The notes under the pieces are model-generated. The model had not been told where the DNA came from. It worked only from the letters and a program-made list of their open reading frames with translations, and ran no database searches. A DNA stretch of 64,000 bases, taken from positions 1-64,000 of the forward strand of contig RXJA01000155.1 in the NCBI GenBank assembly GCA_003963455.1, in the 5' to 3' direction. Position numbers and translations under genes: made by a program. Origin of the DNA: Hyphomicrobiales bacterium. GTDB lineage: Bacteria > Pseudomonadota > Alphaproteobacteria > Rhizobiales > Rhizobiaceae. Of the stretch, positions 15,655 to 24,183 are shown one piece after another (the stretch's first letter is position 1; each line of letters begins with the position of its first letter).

Positions 15655-18176
15655 AACGGCTGTAGCGGCTTCACCATCAGCTTCTGGCCGTACTGCGAGA
15701 ACCGCTTGGATTCGGTCTTCTTGATGTAGCCTGGCGTTGCCACTTCATGCAGCGAGTTCAGGAACAGGAAATCCAGCGCCGGCCGCACGTAATAGAGGTT
15801 CACATAGGGTGTGTTCTGCGTGGCGTAGTTCAGCCAGTCTGCCAGCTTCACTTGCTCATCCGAACTCACGCTAGCATCACGCGCTTTCAGGATCAGGTCC
15901 ACCAGCCCGGAGCCGGCGCCGATTGTCGGGCCAAGTGCCGCATCGAGGGGGCCACCACCGAAGCGATTGACGCGACTGAAGAGATAGTCGCCATAAATGC
16001 CGGCAGCGCCACCCTGGATAAAGGCCGCGCCCCATGTTTTCGGATCGGTAGGATCACGTGGCGGCCAATAGCCCCTGGTGAAATCCTTCATAGTCATAGC
16101 CGCGTAGCCAGCCATGGTAAGGCCCGCCAGCATCGTGCCAATGTGGGCGACCTGTTCGAGCTTAGCGCCCTGCCTGAAACCAAACGCCGCGCGGCCCATT
16201 GTCCTCTGTGCAAAGGCAATCGGGAAACCCTTGAACTGCATGATGAAGCGGATGCCCTCGCCCGCGATCGTGCCAGGCCTCGTGCCCATCGTCGTGGTGC
16301 GGCGAGAGCGCGCGTCGGTCTCGATGACGCCATAGCTTGTCTCATCAGCGAAGAACTTGCGCAGCGTCATTTCCAGATCGTGGCGGGCAGCATCTGGTGT
16401 CTTACCAAGACCGGCAACCGCCTCATCCGGCAGCTCACGGATTCTTTCAGGCGTGACATACGAGTTGCCGTTGATCTCGCGGAAGTTCGCCTTGCGGATG
16501 GCTTCCCATTTCGGCGCGTCGATGCCATGCAGGCCAAGCACATGCTTATAGTTCGCCGGCAGATCGGCAAAGGCGACCTTGGCCCGCATGCCCATCTCGG
16601 ATGAGATCATGCGCCCGGCCGAAGCGCGCTGGATATCGGTCCACCAGGACAGGCCATTCCAGCGGAAGAACGTCTCCTGCATCTTTGAGAGCTTGCCGAT
16701 TGGCCCATCCGCCGCAGCGGCAGGCGAAACGATGTGGCCGATCAGCCCATCAAAGCCCTCACCGAGCAGATAGGAAATCTCGGCCTGCTCGCCCTTCGGC
16801 CTGCCATGCATGATGCCATCGATCTGCGCGACGAAGCCCTTGATGAAACCGGAGCCGCGAAACTGCGAAGCAAGCCCGGCCGTCACGGTATCGGACATTG
16901 ACGACCAGATGGCGCCGCCAAGCTTTGCCATCGACTGCACCGCCCGGATGTCGGAGCTGACCTTGGCGATTGTCGTATTGACTGGCCTGGAGATGAGGCC
17001 CGTCGAGACGTCAAGCGCATCGCGAAGCGCGCCGCCATCGATAGTGAGACCCTTCATCTGCTTGGTCTTCTCGGCAGGCGAGAGGTTCGGATTATCCTTG
17101 ATGGAGCGCTTTAAACCCTCGACCACCGCGCCATACATGACTTCCGGGTTTGGCCCGAGCGCTTCCATATTAGCCGCCATGCGGGAGGCTGAGCGCAGAT
17201 GTGCAATGATGCCCGAGACGGTATTGCCGTAGCCGAACTGCTCACGATAGGCCAAGGCCGATTCCGCGTCGCGGAAATGCAGGACGCGGGACCTGCCCAA
17301 CGACTTCGCCAGATTGGCCGGGCTGACCCGCTGGCCGATTTCTCTAGGAGTGGGCTTGTTCGGCAGGCCGGTGACGATGGTATCGTAGATGCCGCTGAGA
17401 GCATCTTCCGCCTCCTTGACCGAAGTCAGGTCGGGGAATGTCTTGGCGATGTCCAGTTTCGGCAGAACCGAGGCAATCCATGCTTCCTTGCCGGCAGCCA
17501 GAAGCTTCATGTCGTCATGCGTCTGAGCACCAGACCAGCCGTCAAGCTTGCCGATCGACGCCCCGAGCTTGTTCAGGTCCGTGCGGGAGAGTTCCGCATA
17601 GGTCGAGAACACCTTGGCGACGTACTGCGCATCCTTGTTGCCGGTGATGCCTGGCTTGCCGCCATCCTTCAGCTCTGCCATCTCGCGCATGATATCGGCA
17701 TCGAGCCGGGGATCACGCAGCGCATGGATGAGATGCGGTGCATTGGCCTGGATTTCCGCGAACATATCGCCGATATAGCGGGCCTCATAGGCGAGGTTAA
17801 GCGCGCCGACAGAGTTGCGTCCATTCTCGATGCCCTCGCTCGTTCCTTCCAGGACTGCCAGCAATGCCTTCTTTGGCGTCAGGCCGGCAGCAAGGAACCC
17901 TTGGAGCGTCTTGTCGAGACGATCCCGCACGAGAATGTTCAGGGCCGCATGACGGCGCTGCATGGCCGCTGCAATCTTGGTGCGCTCCGCTTCACGCTCA
18001 GCAAAGGATTTTAGTTTATCGCCGAGATTGGTGATGTCGCCGCTCGCCTGCAGGCTGGCCTTGTACTCGGCCATGCGCTGGAAGGCAGCCTCGATGTCTT
18101 CGCGGTTGAGCTGTTCGCCCGATGCCGCATTGGCAGCGTTGAAGCATTCCTCGCCCATCTTGTAGCGGATTTTCAT
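15648..18176 (-). CDS. Large internal virion / ejection protein (842 aa)
   Basis: Long ORF in the structural module, Ala-rich helical, position as in T7-like internal virion proteins. Confidence 0.65.
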   Translation of the reverse strand: MKIRYKMGEECFNAANAASGEQLNREDIEAAFQRMAEYKASLQASGDITNLGDKLKSFAEREAERTKIAAAMQRRHAALNILVRDRLDKTLQGFLAAGLTPKKALLAVLEGTSEGIENGRNSVGALNLAYEARYIGDMFAEIQANAPHLIHALRDPRLDADIMREMAELKDGGKPGITGNKDAQYVAKVFSTYAELSRTDLNKLGASIGKLDGWSGAQTHDDMKLLAAGKEAWIASVLPKLDIAKTFPDLTSVKEAEDALSGIYDTIVTGLPNKPTPREIGQRVSPANLAKSLGRSRVLHFRDAESALAYREQFGYGNTVSGIIAHLRSASRMAANMEALGPNPEVMYGAVVEGLKRSIKDNPNLSPAEKTKQMKGLTIDGGALRDALDVSTGLISRPVNTTIAKVSSDIRAVQSMAKLGGAIWSSMSDTVTAGLASQFRGSGFIKGFVAQIDGIMHGRPKGEQAEISYLLGEGFDGLIGHIVSPAAAADGPIGKLSKMQETFFRWNGLSWWTDIQRASAGRMISSEMGMRAKVAFADLPANYKHVLGLHGIDAPKWEAIRKANFREINGNSYVTPERIRELPDEAVAGLGKTPDAARHDLEMTLRKFFADETSYGVIETDARSRRTTTMGTRPGTIAGEGIRFIMQFKGFPIAFAQRTMGRAAFGFRQGAKLEQVAHIGTMLAGLTMAGYAAMTMKDFTRGYWPPRDPTDPKTWGAAFIQGGAAGIYGDYLFSRVNRFGGGPLDAALGPTIGAGSGLVDLILKARDASVSSDEQVKLADWLNYATQNTPYVNLYYVRPALDFLFLNSLHEVATPGYIKKTESKRFSQYGQKLMVKPLQPFQ

Positions 18177-18223
18177 GCGGCGATACTCGTGCTATATATT
18201 TCACGTCGCGAAAGGAGATTTGG

Positions 18224-18469
18224 ATGTTCTCGGTAGGCGGTTCTGTACTTACGTCCTTGGCACACGCTGCGGAGGCGAGGCGCAATATGGAGCAGGCCCG
18301 CCGACTTCTCGAAAGCGGCCAACCAATCGGCCAAATTCAGCATGCAAATCTTGAGCGGGCCCTTGCCCGGCCTAGTCGGTCCATGGTTATCCAGCCATCG
18401 AACACAAGAAGTGGCTTTGGCTGGGGAACGATTATCCTCGCCTTCATTGCCGGCGGTCTGCTGTCCTAG
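18224..18469 (+). CDS. Small protein with C-terminal TM, reversed orientation
   Basis: MFSVGGSVLTSLAHAAEARRNMEQARRLLESGQP...FGWGTIILAFIAGGLLS. Confidence 0.5.
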   Translation: MFSVGGSVLTSLAHAAEARRNMEQARRLLESGQPIGQIQHANLERALARPSRSMVIQPSNTRSGFGWGTIILAFIAGGLLS

Positions 18470-20229
18470 ATCAAGCATCCGGCCACGCTCTTCAACGCTT
18501 CGGCAAAAGCACTGCCCGTCTGATAGTCGGCCTCGGCCTGCGCCAGCGTCACCGCATCATCCGGCGTCAAACGGCCTTCGGATGCGAGTTGTGCCACTTC
18601 CGCTTCCTCTGGAAAGGCTCCGGTGTTCGGATCGACGCTGAACTGATCAGCGAGCGCCTTGGTGTCTTCTGGTTTGGCGACTGAGGCTTCGGCTTGCTTG
18701 ACGCCATCCGAGCGCGGCTCTGGGCGGGCCTGCGTCGTGTCTACCGCGACCTGGTTCTTTAGCTTGCTCACCACATCCAATTGCGCGGCCTGAGCATCGA
18801 CCTCGCGTCGCACCTTGGAAAACTCCTGACGGGCTGATGCTAAAGCAGAGCGGGCCTGTTTGGCCTTCTTCTGGGGCCCGATGCGAAAGTCATTCTCGGC
18901 CTTAGCGATCTGATCTGGGCCCAGGCTTTCAACAATGGTGTTGCGTTCTGCCTCTAGTGCGGCCGCGCGTTTAGCTGAGGGCTTTTGCGACAGTTCCGCT
19001 TCTATGGCGCGCAATCTATCGGCGGATGGTTGATCGATCAGCGCCACGGCATCAGCCTGCGTCCTCGCGGCCAATGGCTCTTCTATCGCAGCAACCTTCT
19101 CTTGCGCTGCATTGAACTTGGCTTCGGCGGCCCGATATCGTGTCGCCAGTTCGGAATCGGCAGAAAGGATGTTGTTCCTTAGGGCGGTTTCGAAATCCTG
19201 CACATGCGGCGCACGCGCATCGATGACACGGCCTACCGCCGTCGAAGCGTACAGGTCTTGCCTATCCAGCGGCGCAAATAGATCGGCAGACCGCGTTGGA
19301 TTGATTTGGTCTGCTACCCTCTGCAGTGGATCGGTCGCATTCGGAGAAAGCCTGACATCTTCGCCACGGACTACGGCATCAATGCCCTCGTTCAGGGCAA
19401 TGCGAGCCTCCTGCGTGGTTCTGAGCGTAGCAAGGCGCTGTTCCGCATCCGAGAGCCTTGCTGCGTCTACACGCCCTCCTACGGCTCCCGCTAAGGCGCC
19501 GAAGGCATGGCCGATCAATGCGGCGGTGGCAATCTGCGAAATCGTCGCCTGCCAGGATACGTCATCGCCGAATTGCGCACGGACGCCAGCAGTGCCGATG
19601 CCGAAGATTGCGGTATTCGCAGCCGCATCAATGCCACCTACCAGCGCATGGCCCGCGATGTTACCCATTCTCGCAACGGCTGCCGCCTTGACCGCCTCGC
19701 CCGCGATCGGGACATAGTTGATCGGATCGAGCGCCTGCCCGGCGAGATTGCCGAGGAAAGAGCTAAAGGGCCGCTTCTGAGCGTAGAACTCACGCACCTT
19801 CTTTGCATCATCCATCGACGCGAGCGCTTCGGCCCGCGCGCTGGTCATGCCGGGATCGTAGGGGATATCCTTCCGATAATACGGCGATGCCTTATACTGG
19901 TCCTCTGACAGCGCGCCCATCTCGGCACGCTTCTTGGCGATCATGTCGGGCGTGACCCAATTGCCCTGAAGGTAGTCCTGCGGGCTGATGCCTTGCGGGA
20001 CATCCAGGCCTTGCGGGTCGAAGCCGTAGGGCGCATCCTGGCTGGGCGCCGGCAATGGCACCCGGCTTTCGCGCATGACGGTACCGAGGCCAAACGATTC
20101 TTGCGCACCGCCCTTGCCCTGCTCGACCAGCGTCGATGTCAGGCTGAGCGGCTGAGACATGGCGGCATCGAACAATGCCTGCCGCGACAGTCCGCTATAG
20201 GTCGGCGAGGACATCGAATAGATGCTCAC
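18466..20229 (-). CDS. Internal virion protein (587 aa)
   Basis: Ala/Gln-rich coiled-coil ORF in structural operon. Confidence 0.6.
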   Translation of the reverse strand: MSIYSMSSPTYSGLSRQALFDAAMSQPLSLTSTLVEQGKGGAQESFGLGTVMRESRVPLPAPSQDAPYGFDPQGLDVPQGISPQDYLQGNWVTPDMIAKKRAEMGALSEDQYKASPYYRKDIPYDPGMTSARAEALASMDDAKKVREFYAQKRPFSSFLGNLAGQALDPINYVPIAGEAVKAAAVARMGNIAGHALVGGIDAAANTAIFGIGTAGVRAQFGDDVSWQATISQIATAALIGHAFGALAGAVGGRVDAARLSDAEQRLATLRTTQEARIALNEGIDAVVRGEDVRLSPNATDPLQRVADQINPTRSADLFAPLDRQDLYASTAVGRVIDARAPHVQDFETALRNNILSADSELATRYRAAEAKFNAAQEKVAAIEEPLAARTQADAVALIDQPSADRLRAIEAELSQKPSAKRAAALEAERNTIVESLGPDQIAKAENDFRIGPQKKAKQARSALASARQEFSKVRREVDAQAAQLDVVSKLKNQVAVDTTQARPEPRSDGVKQAEASVAKPEDTKALADQFSVDPNTGAFPEEAEVAQLASEGRLTPDDAVTLAQAEADYQTGSAFAEALKSVAGCLI

Positions 20230-23126
20230 TGGCCCATGCTCCGGCGCATCTGGTTCAACTGCTGCTGCTGCGCTCCTGTGGTTCCAAGGTCGGTGATAGG
20301 CCCAGGCTTCGGTGCGGGGATATCGCCGGAGAGCTTGAAGATGATCGGCTGCTCGTTGGCGTCCGAAACCGCCATGCCCGTATAGGGATCGATGAACACG
20401 TAGCCATCGCCGGAGTTGCGGAAGAAGCCATTGGCCAGCACGTTCGGAATATGATTCTGCGTTGCGGCATCGATGACCGCAGAAACACCGCTGGCGCGAT
20501 TGCCGTAAAACTGTGCCTGCGCCTCATGGAGCGCCTGAGCATATTCGTCCGCAGCTTGCGGGCTATCGAACTTGCCGAGGTGCTGGCCAGTCTTGTGATA
20601 GAGGTCGATTGCCTGCTGATCGGAAAGGATCTTGCCATCCGGCGAAACGGTCGGGACAAGGATTTCCTTGCCATCCTCCTCGAATGACATCGAACGCACC
20701 GTGCTGATCGTGCCATCAGCGTTCTTGACGACTGGACGCTTGGCAAGATCGATATTGCCCGGTTCGCTCTGGCCCGGGATTGGGCCGAGCGGCGCCGGCC
20801 CCGGAGGAGCAATCGCCGTTCTAAGCGCCTGCTCGACCTCGGGAAGCTTAGCAGATAGGCCGGCAATGACAGCGCTTGGGTCTTGATTGGTCGGTACCAG
20901 GATCTGCGCATGCGGCTGGTTGACCACTTGCACATCGCCATAAAGGTCTTTCGTCACGCCCGCGATTGCCTGATCCATCGTTTCGCCATTGCGCAGGCGG
21001 ATGTTGACGGCATTGTTGATGAGCTTCGAATCCCGCTGGGCGCGGGTGTAATTATCGGCGGTCCCGTTCGAAAGTCCGTAGTAGATATCGCCAATCTGGC
21101 CCTGATCCATGATCGAGGACTGCACGGCCTGGGCAATGTCGGCTGGCTTCTGCCCATCCTTCGCGGCGCCGGCAAGCTTCGTCGGGTCGGTCATCGCTGC
21201 CTGGAACAAGCGCTGCGCGGCGCCTTGGTCACCACGCGAAAGCGCCTCAAAGGCACCCTCCGTCAGGTCGGGAAGGCCGGCATCCACCATCTGGTTGAAC
21301 AGCATCTTGCGCTGGTTCGGGTCCGGCGTCGCCATGATGATCGAGGCAACCGCGCCAATGCGGTTCTGCTGTGGCTGCGTCTCGTCCTTCCAGACGTTCA
21401 CGGCGTTGTCGGCAACGGTCTTAGGCAGTGGCTTGATGTCCTGGATGCCCAACTGCTGCTGAGCCGTGATCGAGGCTGCAACCGCCGATTGATAATTGCC
21501 GACCGACTGTGCGTTGTTCCACTGCTGATCGACTGATGGGAACGCAGTTCGCACATAGGTTGCCGGATCAGACTCGCGGGCCTTTAATGTGGTCTGTTGC
21601 GCGCTGGCCAGCGTGTCGTAGCGCTTGGCCTCCAGTGCTGCATTGTCGCCCGAGGACGTTGGCTTGGCAGCGTTCACCATCTGCTGGATATCGCCAGCGG
21701 ACATAGTCCGCATTTCAAAGGCTTGCTGGCTCGTCTGCATTGACGAAACGAAGGCATCGTAGCGTGATGCGCCTTCCTGCGGGCCGTAAGCCTGGAAGAA
21801 CTGGTCCTGCGTCGGCAGGGTGCCGGTATACTGCCCGGTGTTCAGTATGGCTGTTGGCGCGTTCGTGGTCGCGACATCGATGTTGGCGCGCGTGTCGGCC
21901 GCGATCTGGTTGTTGCGAGTGTCTACCTCGTTGTTGATGACCTGGCGCTGCTCGGGGGTGAGCACTTTGTACCAGTCAGGGTTCTCTCCGGCCCCCGCCT
22001 GATGCATGGCCTTGGCCATCGTGCCATCCGCCCAGGCTTTTACATCGCCAGCCGTCTTGCCGGCGAGGATAGAGCGGTTAGCCGCGATGGCTTGCGGGCT
22101 GAACAGATCGCTTGTTGGCGTGTCAGGCGAAGCCTTGGCGAGCTTCTCGGCCACACCGTAGCCGCTGAAGTGCGCAAGATAGACTTCGCCAGGCGTCGGA
22201 TCGCGGCCGAGGTCACGCTTGAGGCCGGCGATGTTATCCGCCGTCAGTCGAGCGCCGGCATCGGCATTAGCTTCCGCATCGAACTTGTTGCGCAGATGAT
22301 ACTGCGCTGCCGTGCCATCAACGAATTGGAACAACCCACCGGCAGAGGACGTGCCCGACTTGGCATTCGGGTTCATGCCGCTTTCGATCTGCGCTATGCC
22401 AAGAGCAATCGCTGGCGGAACGCCATGCCGTGTTGCCGCCGCCGCCACGATTCCAGCAACCGGGCCTTTCGGCTTCGAGATGATAGAGGGATCTTGCTCG
22501 ACGGCCAGTTTGCCGCGCGAGAACTCGGCATCCCGGATATACTTCTGGCGCCGCGCCTCTGCCTGGCTCGGATCAAGGAGACCCGATTTCTGCCCCTGCT
22601 CGATTGCGCCGGCAATGTCAGCCTTGGCCTTGGCCCTTACGTCCGGGGGAGTAGCTGGATCGACATACAGATTACGATTGGTCTCAAGCGCGTTGTCGAA
22701 GGCAACAGTCTCCGCCTCGCGCTGCATCGTGATGCCGTGGTCGTTGATGCCATTGGTGACGCGGAAGGCATCCGTGCCGGCCCCGATCGACCAGCGCTCC
22801 CGCATCTTGGGGTCGCGGATTAGGTTAGCCGCTTTGGATACAACCTCATTTGCGGCGACAGGTGCGCGCTTGCTGTAGGTGTCGTAGTTCGGATCGTTCT
22901 TGAACTGATCCTGAACCTGAAGCAGACCCTTGGTCTTTTCCGCCTCAGCTCGGGCAATATCAACCGTGTTCTGCTGCTGTTGGCTTTCGGCGCCGATCTG
23001 CTGGAGATTGGCGCCAAGGCTTTCCAGCCCGCGACCAATACCGCTAGTGTCGATCGTCGCGATAGCACGGCCCGAGCGGAGGTTTTCCGGCCCGCTAAGA
23101 TCGACACTGGATGGAAGTCGGGCCAT
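20226..23126 (-). CDS. Internal virion protein with lytic transglycosylase domain (T7 gp16-like)
   Basis: AAATRHGVPPAIALGIAQIESGMNPNAKSGTSSAGGLFQFVDGTAAQY SLT motif. Confidence 0.85.
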   Translation of the reverse strand: MARLPSSVDLSGPENLRSGRAIATIDTSGIGRGLESLGANLQQIGAESQQQQNTVDIARAEAEKTKGLLQVQDQFKNDPNYDTYSKRAPVAANEVVSKAANLIRDPKMRERWSIGAGTDAFRVTNGINDHGITMQREAETVAFDNALETNRNLYVDPATPPDVRAKAKADIAGAIEQGQKSGLLDPSQAEARRQKYIRDAEFSRGKLAVEQDPSIISKPKGPVAGIVAAAATRHGVPPAIALGIAQIESGMNPNAKSGTSSAGGLFQFVDGTAAQYHLRNKFDAEANADAGARLTADNIAGLKRDLGRDPTPGEVYLAHFSGYGVAEKLAKASPDTPTSDLFSPQAIAANRSILAGKTAGDVKAWADGTMAKAMHQAGAGENPDWYKVLTPEQRQVINNEVDTRNNQIAADTRANIDVATTNAPTAILNTGQYTGTLPTQDQFFQAYGPQEGASRYDAFVSSMQTSQQAFEMRTMSAGDIQQMVNAAKPTSSGDNAALEAKRYDTLASAQQTTLKARESDPATYVRTAFPSVDQQWNNAQSVGNYQSAVAASITAQQQLGIQDIKPLPKTVADNAVNVWKDETQPQQNRIGAVASIIMATPDPNQRKMLFNQMVDAGLPDLTEGAFEALSRGDQGAAQRLFQAAMTDPTKLAGAAKDGQKPADIAQAVQSSIMDQGQIGDIYYGLSNGTADNYTRAQRDSKLINNAVNIRLRNGETMDQAIAGVTKDLYGDVQVVNQPHAQILVPTNQDPSAVIAGLSAKLPEVEQALRTAIAPPGPAPLGPIPGQSEPGNIDLAKRPVVKNADGTISTVRSMSFEEDGKEILVPTVSPDGKILSDQQAIDLYHKTGQHLGKFDSPQAADEYAQALHEAQAQFYGNRASGVSAVIDAATQNHIPNVLANGFFRNSGDGYVFIDPYTGMAVSDANEQPIIFKLSGDIPAPKPGPITDLGTTGAQQQQLNQMRRSMGQ

Positions 23127-23641
23127 TAGCCGAATATACCTGACTTGTAGAGGCCGCCGGCAGTATCACCGAAGCCACCGATGACAGACCCAAGCAGGGA
23201 GGCATTGCCTGACGCGCGCCTTGCCTTGGCGCTATCCCTCAGTCCCGCAGCACGGGAATAGCCGCCATACATGGCCGTCTGGGCATTGTAATCAGCCTCT
23301 CCCGCCGTCTGGCCCATGAGCTTGACGATCGTTGGAGCATCCGTGCCCGCACCGCCACCCGATGCAGCGGCAAGCGCCTGGGCGCGCGAATTGAGGATTG
23401 CGCCTTCGCGGCGCTTGGCGATAGCGTCACGCTGGGAGGCTGCGACCTCCTCCTTCGCTTTCTGCTCCATCTGAGCGGCTTCGAAATCAGCCGCCTGTTT
23501 CTGTGCTGCACCAGCCGCGATCGTGCCGACACCAGAAACAACACTGCCGATAGCGCCGAGCGCGGTGCCCGTCGAGACGGTTGACGCGCCCGCAGCTCCG
23601 GCGCCACCGAATAGTCCGGCAAGAAGTTCAAGCCCCGACAT
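23126..23641 (-). CDS. Internal virion protein (T7 gp14-like)
   Basis: Gly/Ala-rich hydrophobic N-terminus plus AAQKQAADFEAAQMEQKAKEEVAASQRDAIAKRREGAILNSRAQALAAASG. Confidence 0.75.
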   Translation of the reverse strand: MSGLELLAGLFGGAGAAGASTVSTGTALGAIGSVVSGVGTIAAGAAQKQAADFEAAQMEQKAKEEVAASQRDAIAKRREGAILNSRAQALAAASGGGAGTDAPTIVKLMGQTAGEADYNAQTAMYGGYSRAAGLRDSAKARRASGNASLLGSVIGGFGDTAGGLYKSGIFG

Positions 23642-23667
23642 CAGAGACTCCAATTTCGCATCGTGAT

Positions 23668-23826
23668 TTGACCCAAGCCATTGATTCTGCTAGAAATAGC
23701 GAAAACGTTCTGGAGATCAGGAAACTTAGAGGGAAGCTGTCGCAGCGGGAGATTGGATTGATATTTGGTGTAAACCAGTCAGCTATCGCCGCGATCCATA
23801 CCCGTAGAAGGTGGGGTTGGATTTAA
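23668..23826 (+). CDS. Stand-alone HTH peptide, possible HNH-nuclease C-terminal remnant
   Basis: LEIRKLRGKLSQREIGLIFGVNQSAIAAIHTRRRWGWI; non-ATG start inferred. Confidence 0.4.
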   Translation: MTQAIDSARNSENVLEIRKLRGKLSQREIGLIFGVNQSAIAAIHTRRRWGWI

Positions 23827-24183
23827 CTGGCAGACATAGACCTCTTGTCCGTCTTCGGTCGCGAGGAATTCGAACCCGGCCAGCCTGATCAGCTTTGGTG
23901 CCGTTTCGAATTCCGGGTCGCGAATGGCGTAGATATAGCGCTCGCCCAACTGAGCGGCCTTCTTCTTGAACTTGCGCACCATCAATAGAACTGGCAGGGC
24001 GTATTCAGGTTTGGGCTTGGTTACAGTGAACCATATCCAGCATCTGTCGCCGCCCCATGCCAGGCCGCCAGTGCCCACCAGTTCATCGTCATCTATCCCG
24101 ATATAGGCGATCGCCGGCCAGTCGATTTCAATGTCCAGAGCCACCGCCACGGCGTGCGGATCAGCGTAGTGGATGGTAAGCAT
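23779..24183 (-). CDS. GNAT-like acyltransferase-fold protein
   Basis: 134-aa ORF; ELVGTGGLAWGGDRCWIWFTVTKPKP...LIRLAGFEFLATEDGQEVYVC; located between tail and internal virion genes as in T7-like phages. Confidence 0.5.
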   Translation of the reverse strand: MLTIHYADPHAVAVALDIEIDWPAIAYIGIDDDELVGTGGLAWGGDRCWIWFTVTKPKPEYALPVLLMVRKFKKKAAQLGERYIYAIRDPEFETAPKLIRLAGFEFLATEDGQEVYVCQLNPTPPSTGMDRGDS

